Shown here: one piece after another, positions 15,653 to 25,630 of the stretch | Layout of the letters: each line of letters begins with the position of its first letter | Numbering within the stretch: position 1 is the first letter of the stretch | Source: Desulfobulbaceae bacterium | Lineage (GTDB): Bacteria > Desulfobacterota > Desulfobulbia > Desulfobulbales > Desulfocapsaceae | Length of the DNA stretch: 64,000 nucleotides | NCBI GenBank assembly: GCA_019163335.1 | Contig: JAFLKM010000008.1 | Span: 1 to 64,000, forward strand | Direction: 5' to 3' | Made by a program: the position numbers and the translations under genes | The notes under the pieces: model-generated | What the model saw: only the letters and a program-made list of their open reading frames with translations | What the model was told of the DNA's origin: nothing | Database searches by the model: none

Positions 15653-17293
15653 ATGCCTTTTCTTTCCACTCTCTTTGTCTCGCTGGTGCTGACCATCGCC
15701 ATGATTCCGGTTTTGAGCCGGCTGGCGGTGCGCTGGAACATGCTTGATGTGCCGGATGAGCGCAAGGTACACGAGACTCCGGTCCCGCGATGCGGTGGGG
15801 TGGCCATGGCAATGGGGGCCTTTATCCCGATCCTCTACTGGTACTCCGACGATCCTTTTATCCAGTCCTTTCTTTTGGCGGCAGGGGTGATTGTTTTATT
15901 CGGCATAAGTGACGATGTTCTGAGCTTGAGTCCGCGCTGGAAAGTGCTTGGCCAGATCATCGCGGCCCTGATTGTTATTTATGGAGGGGACGTGAGGATC
16001 GTCTCCCTCGGCGGATTGCTGCCCGACGGGATGCTGTTGCCTGCCTGGATCTCCGTGCCGCTGACCCTGTTTGTTATTGTCGGGGTGACCAATGCGATCA
16101 ATCTAGCCGACGGCCTGGACGGTCTGGCCGGGGGGATCAGTCTGCTGGCGATGTGCTGCATCGGCTATCTGGCTTATATGACCGGGAGGTACGAGATTGG
16201 TCTGGTGTGTCTGGCTTTTGGTGGGGCGCTTTTTGGCTTTCTTCGCTTTAATACCCATCCGGCGTCCATCTTTATGGGAGACTCAGGCAGTCAGCTCCTT
16301 GGCTTCTCGGCGATAACCCTTTCCCTCATCCTCACCCAGCAGGTGCGGGCCTTCAGCCCCCTGATTCCCTTACTCCTTTTTGGCGCTCCGGTGCTCGATA
16401 CCCTCACCGTCATGACGTCACGGATCATGAATGGCCGTCCGCCATTCTCGCCGGACAGGACCCATTTCCATCACCGACTGCTGGATATGGGGCTTTTTCA
16501 TTCGGAGACGGTGCTGACCCTCTATCTGATCCAGGCCATTCTGGTGCTTGCGACATTTTTTCTCCGATTTCAGTCGGAATGCTTGATTTTATCTGTGTAT
16601 CTGTTGTTTACTTTGATAACGCTCAGTTTTTTCCACTATGCCAATGGTGGTGGCGAGCAGTCACAACGATTTTTTGTCCTTGATCATTACAAGGCCAGGT
16701 TAAGATCATTGCGGGATCAGCGGCGGATTGTGAAGTTTGTCTTTCCCTGCCTGAAGTACCTTCTCTTTGCCCTGATGCTGCTGAGCAGTTTTTTTGCACC
16801 GAAGCTGGAGCATGTCCCCCCATTGTCAGCGGTCGCGGTGGCCGCGTTGCTCCTGGTGATGCGCTATCTTCGGCCGGAGGCCTTGGGGAAGGTTCTGCGC
16901 ATGGTCTTTTACCTCGTGGTTCCTTATGCCGTGTGGGGAGGGGATGATGTCGTCCACCAGTTGCTGGGGGCAGGCGGAGACCTGGCCTTCAGTATAACCT
17001 TTGTTCTAATGTTGATGACGGGTATGGTGGTGACGATATTTTCCACCCGTCAGCAGGGATTCAGGAGTACCCCCCTGGATTTCTTGATCCTTTTGATTGT
17101 CCTGTTAATTCTGATCCTGCCGGGGATGAGTTTTCAGGAGCAGCGTCTGGGGCTGGTCGGCCTGAAGTGTATTATTTTTTACATCAGCTTTGAAGTTCTT
17201 ATGGCTGATGTGCGGGGAAAAATTGATGGGGTTTTGATGGGGATGATCCTGTCGCTCCTGGTCTTTTCCCTGAAATCTTATTATGGAATTTGA
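15653..17293 (+). CDS. WecA/MraY-family undecaprenyl-phosphate sugar-phosphate transferase with long C-terminal membrane region
   Basis: A 546-residue polytopic protein. The first 330 residues are WecA-like: DVPDERKVHETPVPRCGG, NAINLADGLDGLAGG, FMGDSGSQLLG and DRTHFHHRLLDMG are the conserved cytosolic motifs. These enzymes load the first sugar-1-phosphate on undecaprenyl phosphate to begin a polysaccharide repeat. The last 200 residues add several membrane helices and are longer than in typical WecA. It overlaps the next gene by 11 bases, so exosortase, transferase and TPR protein form one operon. Confidence 0.85.
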   Translation: MPFLSTLFVSLVLTIAMIPVLSRLAVRWNMLDVPDERKVHETPVPRCGGVAMAMGAFIPILYWYSDDPFIQSFLLAAGVIVLFGISDDVLSLSPRWKVLGQIIAALIVIYGGDVRIVSLGGLLPDGMLLPAWISVPLTLFVIVGVTNAINLADGLDGLAGGISLLAMCCIGYLAYMTGRYEIGLVCLAFGGALFGFLRFNTHPASIFMGDSGSQLLGFSAITLSLILTQQVRAFSPLIPLLLFGAPVLDTLTVMTSRIMNGRPPFSPDRTHFHHRLLDMGLFHSETVLTLYLIQAILVLATFFLRFQSECLILSVYLLFTLITLSFFHYANGGGEQSQRFFVLDHYKARLRSLRDQRRIVKFVFPCLKYLLFALMLLSSFFAPKLEHVPPLSAVAVAALLLVMRYLRPEALGKVLRMVFYLVVPYAVWGGDDVVHQLLGAGGDLAFSITFVLMLMTGMVVTIFSTRQQGFRSTPLDFLILLIVLLILILPGMSFQEQRLGLVGLKCIIFYISFEVLMADVRGKIDGVLMGMILSLLVFSLKSYYGI

Positions 17294-19688
17294 TATGAAG
17301 ATGAAGAGAATGAGCGCAGGCTGGTTGCTGGTCCTGCTGCTTCTGGCGCTGGGAGCGTGCAGCTCGCCTGCCGAGAAAAAACAGAAATTCATGGACAAAG
17401 GCACCGCCTATTATGAGCAGGGCGATTTCGTCAAGGCCTTCCTTGAGGTGCGCAACGCGATCACCATCGATCCTGAATATGTTGATGCCTATTTTCTGGC
17501 GGCCAAGATTGCCCTCAGCCAGGGCAAGGCCCAGGAAGCCTTTAACTATTTCAGCAAGACCGTCGAGAAACAGCCGGATCATGCCGGAGCCAACCTTGAG
17601 CTTGGCCGGTTCTTTCTTGCCAACAAAGAGCTGGGTATGGCACGGGAGAAGGTGGATCTGGTTTTAGCCAAGGAACCCGACAATATCCAGGCACAGCTCT
17701 TTCTTGGTGCGGTTCTGCTCGCCGAAGACAAGGCCGGCCAGGCCAAAGAAATGCTTGAAAAACTGCTGCCCAAGGCTGCGGGAGAGGTAAATCTGTACAT
17801 GCTCCTTGCCGCAGTCTACCAGAAGTTGAACGAAGGCGAGAAGGTGCAGGCCATCCTTGAGCAGGGGGCTGTCGCCAATCCCAAATCCGTTGGCCTGCAT
17901 GCGGCTCTGGTCGATTATTATGTGAAGAGCAAGCAGCTGAACAAGGTGGAGAAAGAGCTTCAGCAGATCTCCTCCCTCGAGCCTGAAAATGCCGACCATG
18001 TACTGCGCCTTGCGGGATATTACTGGCAGATGAAGCAACAGGACGAGGCTGTGGCTTTAATTCGTGGGCTGGTTGAAAAAGAGAAAAACAATGAACAGCG
18101 CTGGGTTGATGCGGCCAGGTTTTATATGGTCCGCAATGAATTTGAGCAGGGCAGCAAGCTCTTGACCGAGGGCCTGCAGAATCACCCCCAGAGTTTTGCC
18201 CTGCGCCTTCTCCAGCGGGATGTGTATGTGGCTCAACAGAAGATAGACAAGGCCATCGCGGTGCTGCAGGAATGTCTGGCCATGGATGACAAAAATGCCG
18301 ATTACATTGCCGCCCTGCGAGGCCTGGCAGAATTGTATTACCGCCTGGGCAGCATTGATGAGGCGGAAAAGTATGTCGCCGATGCCCTGAAGAGAAGTCC
18401 TCAGGATCTTGACAGTCATCTGTTGAACGGCACAATCCTTCAGCTTAAAGGGGAACTGGATCAGGCCATTGCCGAGTATCGGGTGGTGCAGCAGGGGCGG
18501 CTGGAATCCATTCCGGTTGCCATGAAGCTTGCTGAGGCCTACGCCCAGAACAAGCAGCTTGGCCTTGCCCGGGAGACCTTGCAGCAGGCCTTAAAGGTTG
18601 AAGAAAACTCGCCGCAGGTGCTGTCAGCCCTGGCCCGTCTTGCCAACCTCCAGAAGGACTATCCGGAGGCAGAATCCCTGCTCCTACGCATCGTCACTAC
18701 TCAGCCTAATAATCCGGCAGCCATGGCGGATCTTGCTGATTTCTACCTGGCCCACGGGAAGCAGGACAAAGCGCTCCAGTTGTATCTGAAAATTGTCGAG
18801 CAGGTGCCGGGGAACGCCCAGTCCTATCTTAAACTGGCTTCCTTCTATGCCCGTGAAAAGAAGCTGGACAAGGCCATGGAAACAGTGACCTCCGGTTTAA
18901 GCCGACTTCCTGACAGCGCCCTGCTGCTGGAATATTCAGTTCGTGTAGCCCTTGATCGGCAGCGTCCGGCTGAGGCCCTTGCCCTGATCGAAGAACGCCT
19001 TAGCCGCCATCCCGATGATATCCTCGCCTATGCCCTGACCGGAGCCGTGGCCATGGCGGGCAAGGATTATCCGGCAGCAGAACGGGCCTACCGGAAGGCC
19101 ATGTCCCTGGATATGAATCGGCCCGAGTCGGCGGCCAGTCTGGCCAATGTTCTGGTGCTGGCGGGACATGGGGAAAAGGGAGTGGTCGAGGCCGAGCAGC
19201 AGCTTGCCAGCCCACCGCGAACCCTTGGTGCATATCTGTTGCTCGGCAGCCTCTATGAAGGGCTGACGCAGCCGCAGAAGGCCATTGCCGTCTATGAGCG
19301 GGCAGTTCTGGATCATCCGGAAAACTGGATTGTCAATAATAACCTTGCCTATCTGCTCAGCGAGCAGAGCGCTTCTCCCGCTGATCTCGCCAAGGCCTTG
19401 GAACTGGCCAAAAAAGCCCAGCTCCTTGATCCTGAGAATTCTGCGGTCCTCGATACCATTGGCTGGATCTACTATAAGATGGGAAACTTTGAGCAGGCTC
19501 AGGCCGCGCTTGCCCTGGTGCTGGGCGGCAATCAGAATGCCCCGGTGTTCCAGTATCACATGGGCATGGTGCAGCTTAAGCTGGGTAAAAAAGAAGAGGC
19601 AAAAGAAAGGTTGAAGCTGGCGGTTGCCAGTGGGCAGTCGTTCAGTGGCAAAGAGGATGCGGAAAAGGCCCTGAAGGAACTGAATTGA
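17283..19688 (+). CDS. prsT: PrsT-like TPR-repeat lipoprotein of the PEP-CTERM/EPS system
   Basis: An 801-residue protein with a signal peptide ending in the lipobox LLALGACSS, so it is probably a lipoprotein. The rest is a long string of tetratricopeptide repeats (for example GTAYYEQGDFVKAFLEVRNA and LASFYAREKKLDKAMETVTS) through to the C-terminus. Length, position after exosortase genes and architecture match PrsT, the putative PEP-CTERM system TPR protein. ATG 17295 (MKMKRMSAGW) is an alternative start that avoids most of the overlap with the preceding gene. Likely role: periplasmic or outer-membrane scaffold for polysaccharide assembly (inference). Confidence 0.85.
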   Translation: MEFDMKMKRMSAGWLLVLLLLALGACSSPAEKKQKFMDKGTAYYEQGDFVKAFLEVRNAITIDPEYVDAYFLAAKIALSQGKAQEAFNYFSKTVEKQPDHAGANLELGRFFLANKELGMAREKVDLVLAKEPDNIQAQLFLGAVLLAEDKAGQAKEMLEKLLPKAAGEVNLYMLLAAVYQKLNEGEKVQAILEQGAVANPKSVGLHAALVDYYVKSKQLNKVEKELQQISSLEPENADHVLRLAGYYWQMKQQDEAVALIRGLVEKEKNNEQRWVDAARFYMVRNEFEQGSKLLTEGLQNHPQSFALRLLQRDVYVAQQKIDKAIAVLQECLAMDDKNADYIAALRGLAELYYRLGSIDEAEKYVADALKRSPQDLDSHLLNGTILQLKGELDQAIAEYRVVQQGRLESIPVAMKLAEAYAQNKQLGLARETLQQALKVEENSPQVLSALARLANLQKDYPEAESLLLRIVTTQPNNPAAMADLADFYLAHGKQDKALQLYLKIVEQVPGNAQSYLKLASFYAREKKLDKAMETVTSGLSRLPDSALLLEYSVRVALDRQRPAEALALIEERLSRHPDDILAYALTGAVAMAGKDYPAAERAYRKAMSLDMNRPESAASLANVLVLAGHGEKGVVEAEQQLASPPRTLGAYLLLGSLYEGLTQPQKAIAVYERAVLDHPENWIVNNNLAYLLSEQSASPADLAKALELAKKAQLLDPENSAVLDTIGWIYYKMGNFEQAQAALALVLGGNQNAPVFQYHMGMVQLKLGKKEEAKERLKLAVASGQSFSGKEDAEKALKELN

Positions 19689-19716
19689 TCAGATCAACTG
19701 AAAGAAGGAGCTGGGT

Positions 19717-20343
19717 ATGTTACGAAATGTGCTGAATCGCAAATGGATGGTGGTGATTGGAATGTGGGCCTTGTGCATGATCTCCTGCGGCTGGTCTGTG
19801 GCCGCCGATGGAGGTGTTGCGGGCGGCGATGGCAAGGCTCTGGTGCCGCAGGCCGGTGAGGGAACCTACACCATCGGGGCCGGTGACATCCTCTCAATTT
19901 CGGTGTGGAAAAATGCTGACTTGACCCGGGTGATGCAGGTGCTGCCGGATGGTATGATCTCCTTTCCTCTGGTTGGTGAGATTAAGGTGGCCGGTACGAC
20001 AGTGGCCCAGCTGAAGAAAATTCTGCAGGAGAAATTGAGCCTCTTTGTCCCGGACCCTGAAATCTCGGTGGAGGTGCAGCGGGTCAACAGCATGATTGTC
20101 TATGTGATCGGACGGATAAACCGGCCCGGCCATTTTGAGCTTGTCGGCAACATGAATGTTCTCCAGGCCCTTGCCATGGCCGGTGGTCTTACTCCTTTTG
20201 CCAAGCGCGACGGCATCAAGGTGGTGAGGAATGAAAAGGACAAGACCATGGAGTATCTCTTCGACTATGATGCTGTCACTGTGGACGAGAATCATGTCCA
20301 AAACATTCAGTTGCGCCGCGGCGACGTTGTTGTCGTTCCGTAA
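19717..20343 (+). CDS. Polysaccharide export protein (Wza-like, EpsE type)
   Basis: A 208-residue exported protein. After a signal peptide (about residues 1-30) comes a Poly_export domain (YTIGAGDILSISVWKNADLT, then VLPDGMISFPLVGEIKVAG) and one SLBB domain (VYVIGRINRPGHFELVGNMN). Short exporters like this occur in exosortase EPS loci. AAGGAG lies before ATG 19717. It would contribute to the periplasmic part of the export channel, with the following beta-barrel protein as a possible outer-membrane partner. Confidence 0.9.
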   Translation: MLRNVLNRKWMVVIGMWALCMISCGWSVAADGGVAGGDGKALVPQAGEGTYTIGAGDILSISVWKNADLTRVMQVLPDGMISFPLVGEIKVAGTTVAQLKKILQEKLSLFVPDPEISVEVQRVNSMIVYVIGRINRPGHFELVGNMNVLQALAMAGGLTPFAKRDGIKVVRNEKDKTMEYLFDYDAVTVDENHVQNIQLRRGDVVVVP

Positions 20344-20379
20344 TCAGCCTTGTAATTTTCTATCCGGATCGGGCATTCT

Positions 20380-21639
20380 ATGAAAGCGACCACACTTCTC
20401 TGGGGACTGGCGGCAATAATCCTGGGATGTTCCATCCCTGAGGCAAGGGCTGATGCGTGGAAGGTGGTGCCTTCCATCGCGGTGGAGCAGAAGTACAGCG
20501 ATAACATCTTCTTTGATGCCGAGAATACCGAGAGCGATTTTATTAATACGCTTTCGCCGGCGCTGGAGTTCTCAGAAAAAACAGAGCGACTGACGGCAAG
20601 CCTCAAGGCCCAGCTCGACAGCCTGACCTACTTTGATAACAGCTATCTAAACGCCACCGATCAGAATTACCGGGGCAGTCTCAGGTATGCCGTGACCCAA
20701 AAGGCCAATGTCTTTACCTCTGCCGGGTTTCGCAAGGACTCGCAGGTTGACCGGGACCTTGGCGAGACCGGGCTCCTGCAGGAGGGTGGAACCAGGAAGA
20801 ATTACACCTATGAGGCAGGCGCGGATTACGCCTTGTCGGAATCCATGGGCATGCGCCTTGCCTTCAATGGCTCGCAGGATGATTATGATGACCCGGCTGA
20901 GTACGACCTCGAGTCCCAGGGCGTCTCTTTTGTTCTCAGCCGTGATCTCTCCGCCTTTATGACAGCGACCACCGGACGCCTCAGCGGCACCTATAATGAG
21001 TATGACCAGACCAACGAGCAGGTGGGGAATTTTTTTGGCGGCACTCTTTCCACTGATTCAACGTACAAGGTGAAAAATTATTCCGGCTCCATCGGGGCAG
21101 AGCGCCAGTGGGATGAGAAGTTCAGCCTGTTTGCCGATGTCGGCTGGCGGTATACGGATACCACCCAGGAGTCTGTCCAGGTATATTACTTTGCCAGTCC
21201 TCCCTTGGTGTTTGCAGAAACCCGAGAAAGTAATGGCAGTGGCTTCACTGGCCAGTTCGGAGGCTCCTATCGTGGTGAGACAACAGATGCCAACCTTACG
21301 CTGTCCCAGGAAGTTAGTGCAGCAAGCGGTACAAACGGGGCAACGGATCGAACCATATTCCGGGGGACGGTGGGTCGAAGGTTGACTGAAAAGACCCGCG
21401 TCGATGTAATGGCTGAATATTATATCAACACCTCGGTGCAGGATGAGGTTCGACCGGGTTCCAACGTGGATGAAAAAACCCTGCGCTTCAATCCACGATT
21501 GGGGTATCAGTTCAATCAGGACTTTAGCCTTGAGGTCGCCTATATGTTTGAGCAGGTGGATGATCAGGCAAATGATTCGGTAAGCGAAAGAAATGTGGTC
21601 TGGTGTCGTCTTGTGTATCAGTACCCTTTGTTTGAATAG
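20380..21639 (+). CDS. Outer-membrane beta-barrel protein of EPS locus (EpsL-like)
   Basis: A 419-residue protein with a signal peptide (ending near EARADAW), followed by alternating beta strands to a final aromatic residue (CRLVYQYPLFE), as in outer-membrane barrels. The N-terminal VVPSIAVEQKYSDNIFFDAE is typical of barrel proteins in PEP-CTERM exopolysaccharide operons. It may be the outer-membrane pore for the polymer. It lies 36 bases after the export protein gene. Confidence 0.8.
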   Translation: MKATTLLWGLAAIILGCSIPEARADAWKVVPSIAVEQKYSDNIFFDAENTESDFINTLSPALEFSEKTERLTASLKAQLDSLTYFDNSYLNATDQNYRGSLRYAVTQKANVFTSAGFRKDSQVDRDLGETGLLQEGGTRKNYTYEAGADYALSESMGMRLAFNGSQDDYDDPAEYDLESQGVSFVLSRDLSAFMTATTGRLSGTYNEYDQTNEQVGNFFGGTLSTDSTYKVKNYSGSIGAERQWDEKFSLFADVGWRYTDTTQESVQVYYFASPPLVFAETRESNGSGFTGQFGGSYRGETTDANLTLSQEVSAASGTNGATDRTIFRGTVGRRLTEKTRVDVMAEYYINTSVQDEVRPGSNVDEKTLRFNPRLGYQFNQDFSLEVAYMFEQVDDQANDSVSERNVVWCRLVYQYPLFE

Positions 21640-21646
21640 GAAGCCG

Positions 21647-21676
21647 CAAGGCACTTATCCCGTTCATCGGGGTTAA
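21647..21676 (-). repeat. Half P repeat
   Basis: On the minus strand: AACCCCGATGAACGGG followed by ATAAGTGCCTTGC. Only the short hairpin and first arm remain. It lies 8 bases after the stop of the barrel gene, inside the EPS operon. Confidence 0.65.
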
Positions 21677-21739
21677 ATCGGCCTGCCGGGAAAACGACCC
21701 GGGGCTGGTGAACGATAAAATTCTAGAAGGAATGGAAGA

Positions 21740-23197
21740 ATGGAAGTTCAGGAAATGAATCTTGGAGATTTAAAGGCAATCCTGCTCCGCCGGCGTTGGG
21801 CTTTGCTCCTGCCAGCTGTGGGCGTTTTTCTGCTGGCGGCGGTTATTGCGTTTGTCTTGCCGTCGATCTACCGCTCATCGGCGACAATTCTCATTGAGGA
21901 GCAGGAAATCCCGGTGGATCTGGTCCAGACAACGGTCAGCAGTTATGCCCAGCAACGTCTGCAGGGGATTAACCAGCGTATCATGAGCACCTCAAGACTG
22001 CTTGAGATCATCAAGAACCTGAAGCTCTATCCCGAGTTGCAGGGCAAGGAAAATCCCGACGAAATCGCTGCCATCATGCGTAAGGACATTGCCCTGGACT
22101 TTATCCAGGCGGATGTAGTTGATCCCAAGACAGGCCGGGCTTCAATGGCAACCATTGCCTTCAGTCTCACCTATAATGGTAAAGATCCTGCCCAGACCCA
22201 GAAGGTGGCCTCGGTTTTGTCCTCCCTGTTTCTGGAGGAGAATCTGAAGGTGCGGGAAAAGACGGTACGTGAGGCCAGCAGCTTCCTCGAGGTTGAGGCC
22301 AACAATGTCAAGAATGATTTGGCGGAGATTGACAGCAAAATCGCCCAGTACAAGGAAGAGCATATCAATGAGCTTCCGGAGCTTTTGCAGGTCAACATGC
22401 AGAGTCTGCAGAATACTGAGATGAACAGCGACCGCCTCTCAGAACAGATGCGGGGCTTGCGTGAGCGTGAAGGGTATCTGCAGTCCCAGCTTGTCAGTAT
22501 TCCCCAGAGTCAGGGACAGATGCAGAAAAATCGTCTGGAAGAGTTGCAAGTAAAGTTGGATAATCTCAAGACTCGATTCTCCGATCAGTATCCGGATGTT
22601 ATTGAAGTGAAAGCCGAGATTGCCAAGATTGAAAATGAGAACAAGGGCAAAGGTTCCGCCGCTCAACCCGGTGTGATGGCCGACAACCCCGCCTATATCA
22701 ATCTGGCAGCGCAGCTTGCCAGCACCCGCTCGGAAATTGCCTCGGTGGGCAAGCAGATTAAGTCAAATGAGGAAAAAATTGCCCATTATCGTAAGGTGAT
22801 TGAGGCCACTCCCAGGGTGGAGGAGTTTTTTCGGACCCTGGTCAGTGAGCGCGACAATCTCCAGCACAAGTACAGTGAGTTGAAGCAAAAGCATATGCAG
22901 GCGCAGGTGGCCCAGGGACTTGAAAAGAATCAGCAGGGTGAGCGATTCAGTTTGATCGAGCCTCCCCTGCTGCCTGAAAAACCGAGCAAGCCCAATCGTC
23001 TGGCCATCATGCTGATTGGCATTGTCCTGGGGATTGGCGCGGGCGTTGGAACTGCGGCCATGCTTGAGTTCAGCGACCAGTCGATCAGAAGTCCTGAGGC
23101 ACTGAGCCGGCTGACTTCCTCCCTGGTTCTGGTGACGATCCCGGAGATTGGCGGCAAGGAGAAATCTTCTTTCCGTAAGCAGGAGAGCAAGGGCTGA
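21740..23197 (+). CDS. Chain-length determinant / Wzz-GumC-like protein
   Basis: A 485-residue protein with two membrane segments: LLLPAVGVFLLAAVIAFVLP near residues 20-40 and LAIMLIGIVLGIGAGVGTAA near 420-440. Between them is a long coiled coil (residues about 170-300 and 330-400) and the conserved IYRSSATILIEEQEIP entry. A PxxP segment (PPLLPEKPSKPNRLA) lies before the second helix, as in polysaccharide co-polymerases. These proteins set polymer length and activate the CpsD-like kinase encoded next. Confidence 0.9.
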   Translation: MEVQEMNLGDLKAILLRRRWALLLPAVGVFLLAAVIAFVLPSIYRSSATILIEEQEIPVDLVQTTVSSYAQQRLQGINQRIMSTSRLLEIIKNLKLYPELQGKENPDEIAAIMRKDIALDFIQADVVDPKTGRASMATIAFSLTYNGKDPAQTQKVASVLSSLFLEENLKVREKTVREASSFLEVEANNVKNDLAEIDSKIAQYKEEHINELPELLQVNMQSLQNTEMNSDRLSEQMRGLREREGYLQSQLVSIPQSQGQMQKNRLEELQVKLDNLKTRFSDQYPDVIEVKAEIAKIENENKGKGSAAQPGVMADNPAYINLAAQLASTRSEIASVGKQIKSNEEKIAHYRKVIEATPRVEEFFRTLVSERDNLQHKYSELKQKHMQAQVAQGLEKNQQGERFSLIEPPLLPEKPSKPNRLAIMLIGIVLGIGAGVGTAAMLEFSDQSIRSPEALSRLTSSLVLVTIPEIGGKEKSSFRKQESKG

Positions 23198-23327
23198 TTG
23201 CGGGAGAGTTTCGCCAGGGGTTCCTAACCCCGCAGTTTGAAAGGCCCTTATCTTGTTTATTGGGGGTTGGATAAAAATGTTCAATTATACTCAGCCGTTT
23301 GCTGAGGGTTCTTATGGAGATATAACG

Positions 23328-24134
23328 ATGAATCTGCGAAAAGCGCTGGATAAGGCTCAACAAGAGCGTCAATTTGATGTGTTGGCTGGGGATAGTGGGA
23401 ATGTTGCGGTGAGCAATATTCTTCCGTTGCAAAAGGAGTCCGGCAAGGATTGGCAGTCACCGGTCTATTCTGAATCTGCCCAGGTGCAGCTCCATCAGGA
23501 CGTCCTCATGGCTAACAAGTGCGTGTGTATTGACCCCATGGCGCCGGTGATTGATTCCTACAAGGTGCTGCGAGCCCAGATCCTCCAGAAAACCCGGGAA
23601 AAGGGCTGGAATACCTTGATGATCACCAGCGCTCAACCGGGTGAGGGAAAGACCCTGACCGCCATTAACCTGGCCATTACCTTTTCCAAGGAGTGTGATC
23701 AGACGATTATGCTCGTCGATTGTGATCTGAAAAAGCAGGATGTGCATAAGCGTTTTGGCTATGAGTCCGGCAGGGGTCTGGGTGACTATCTGGTCAATGA
23801 TGCGGATATGAAAGAGATTATCAGTTGGCCGGGCATTGACAAGATGACGATTATCTCCGGCGGACAGACCATCCAGGATGGGACGGAACTGCTGGGCTCG
23901 CCGCGAATGAAGGCGCTGGTCCAGGATATGAAAGCCCGCTATGCCGATCGATACGTCATTTATGACGTGCCCTGTTTGCTGGATCGGGCTGATGCCATTA
24001 CCTTCGCCTCATTTGTTGACGGGATTGTGATGGTCACCGAGGCTGGCCGGACATCGGCCAAGGATGTCGAGAAAGCCTTGAGCCTGTTGCCGCGAGAGAA
24101 GGTGCTGGGGTTTGTGCTGAACCGGTTTCCCTGA
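23328..24134 (+). CDS. CpsD/CapB-like tyrosine autokinase of the EPS locus
   Basis: A 268-residue protein from ATG 23328 (MNLRKALDKAQQ), which has GGAG at a good distance; ATG 23277 upstream is an alternative. It has a Walker A TSAQPGEGKTLTAINLA near residue 102, Walker A' MLVDCDLKKQDVH and a DVPCLLDRADAI Walker B-like region. This is the BY-kinase fold found beside Wzz-like proteins in exosortase loci. A tyrosine-rich C-terminal tail, as in classical BY-kinases, is not seen (it ends VLNRFP), so autophosphorylation may differ. Confidence 0.85.
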   Translation: MNLRKALDKAQQERQFDVLAGDSGNVAVSNILPLQKESGKDWQSPVYSESAQVQLHQDVLMANKCVCIDPMAPVIDSYKVLRAQILQKTREKGWNTLMITSAQPGEGKTLTAINLAITFSKECDQTIMLVDCDLKKQDVHKRFGYESGRGLGDYLVNDADMKEIISWPGIDKMTIISGGQTIQDGTELLGSPRMKALVQDMKARYADRYVIYDVPCLLDRADAITFASFVDGIVMVTEAGRTSAKDVEKALSLLPREKVLGFVLNRFP

Positions 24135-24231
24135 AAACTTCCTGTTCCCGGCTGTCGAAGAAACTGTCATAGAAACGGAAAAAACAGGCCTTCCCGATTC
24201 CAATTAAGGTGTATTGCAAGAGCAGGTAATA

Positions 24232-25476
24232 ATGTACGAGAAGTTCTACGGGTTCACTGAAAAACCATTTCAGCTGGTACCAAATCCCAATTTCTTATAT
24301 CTCAGCACGAAGCACCAAAACGCCCTGACCTATCTGGAATATGGTCTTTCAGAAGGGTCGGGGTTTATTTTGCTGACCGGCGATATCGGTTCCGGAAAAA
24401 CCACTCTGGTTCGCTATCTGCTCAATAAGGTTGAGAAGGATATCGAGGTTGGAGTTCTTTTCAACACCAATGTGGACTCCGATGAGCTGCTTGCCCTGGT
24501 CATGCAGGAATTTGGTTTGACCTCATCCCTTGCGAGCAAGTCTTCCTATCTGGATATTATTTTCCACCATCTGATTGAAAGGTACGCCCACGGAAAACGG
24601 GTGCTCCTGATCATTGATGAGGCGCAGAACCTCACCCTCTCCGCCCTGGAAGAGGTGCGGATGCTGTCTAATCTGCAAACCGATGATCAATTGCTGCTGC
24701 AGGTGATGCTGGTGGGGCAACCGGAGTTGAAGCGGAAGCTGAATGCCAAGGCCCTGGCCCAGCTCTCTCAGCGTATCGGGGTGCATTATCATCTTGGCAC
24801 CCTCAGTTACGAGGAGACCCGTGAATATATCGCCTTCCGACTGCAAAAGGTCGGCGGTGCTCTGGATATTTTTGATGAAGAGGCCATGGATCTGATTTTC
24901 CGCGCCTCCCAGGGGATTCCCCGGGTTGTCAATCTGTTATGTGACACCGCGCTGGTGTATGCCTATGGCGAATCGGTGAGCCGGATCGGTGCCGAGGTGG
25001 TATCGCAGGTTATCCGTGATAAAGAGGGCTTCGGACTGATCCAGCAGGGTCAGGTCGATGAGCTTGCCGCGCCGACAGAGGTCATTGAATCGGCTGGCGT
25101 CGTTTCTGCTGATCTGGACCCCCGGATAGCTGCACTGGAGGCAAAGGTGAACTGGTTGCAGGTGCAGATAGAGAACCAGTTGACCCAGGCGAATCAGCTT
25201 GGAGTGCAATCAACGGAACGATTGATTGGGGAACTCTCCGGTCTTGTGACGAAGGAAAGGGAGAAAAGCGAAAAACTTCTAGTTGAGCGTGGCAAATTGT
25301 TGGCCACGATTGAAGCGCACCAAAGACGTACCCGCCAGGAATCACCATCCGAAATCTCTTTAGTAGCAGAAAAGACTGCCCCTAAAAGTGTCCCTGATCG
25401 CAATGCCGGCCAAGAGAGACCCCCACAGCCAAAAGAGAAAAAGTGGTACCAGCGCATAAGAGGCGGAACGAAATAG
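24232..25476 (+). CDS. ExeA/GspA-like AAA ATPase of the EPS locus
   Basis: A 414-residue protein beginning MYEKFYGFTEKPFQLVPNP, the standard start of this family. Walker A GDIGSGKTTLVRYL is near residue 50, Walker B LLIIDEAQNL near 130, and SQRIGVHYHLGTLSYEET follows. After residue about 270 comes a coiled-coil and charged low-complexity tail. In PEP-CTERM exopolysaccharide clusters this ATPase follows the kinase; its exact role is not established. It is the last gene of the EPS block before a cluster of repeats. Confidence 0.85.
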   Translation: MYEKFYGFTEKPFQLVPNPNFLYLSTKHQNALTYLEYGLSEGSGFILLTGDIGSGKTTLVRYLLNKVEKDIEVGVLFNTNVDSDELLALVMQEFGLTSSLASKSSYLDIIFHHLIERYAHGKRVLLIIDEAQNLTLSALEEVRMLSNLQTDDQLLLQVMLVGQPELKRKLNAKALAQLSQRIGVHYHLGTLSYEETREYIAFRLQKVGGALDIFDEEAMDLIFRASQGIPRVVNLLCDTALVYAYGESVSRIGAEVVSQVIRDKEGFGLIQQGQVDELAAPTEVIESAGVVSADLDPRIAALEAKVNWLQVQIENQLTQANQLGVQSTERLIGELSGLVTKEREKSEKLLVERGKLLATIEAHQRRTRQESPSEISLVAEKTAPKSVPDRNAGQERPPQPKEKKWYQRIRGGTK

Positions 25477-25580
25477 AAATCTCGGAAATGTCGGAAATGT
25501 CGGCGGCGGCTTGATCTTGTCGGGGTTTGCTTGTCTTCCTGGACTTATTTTTTCGTGCCCATGCGCCGCATGGGATTCAG

Positions 25581-25615
25581 GAAAGATACTTGTCCCGTTC
25601 ATCGGGGTAAGTGCC
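25581..25615 (-). repeat. Half P repeat
   Basis: On the minus strand: TTACCCCGATGAACGGG then ACAAGTATCTTTC. It is the first of several repeats in the 636-base gap 25477-26112. Confidence 0.6.
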
Positions 25616-25630
25616 AGGAACGGTGTTAAT

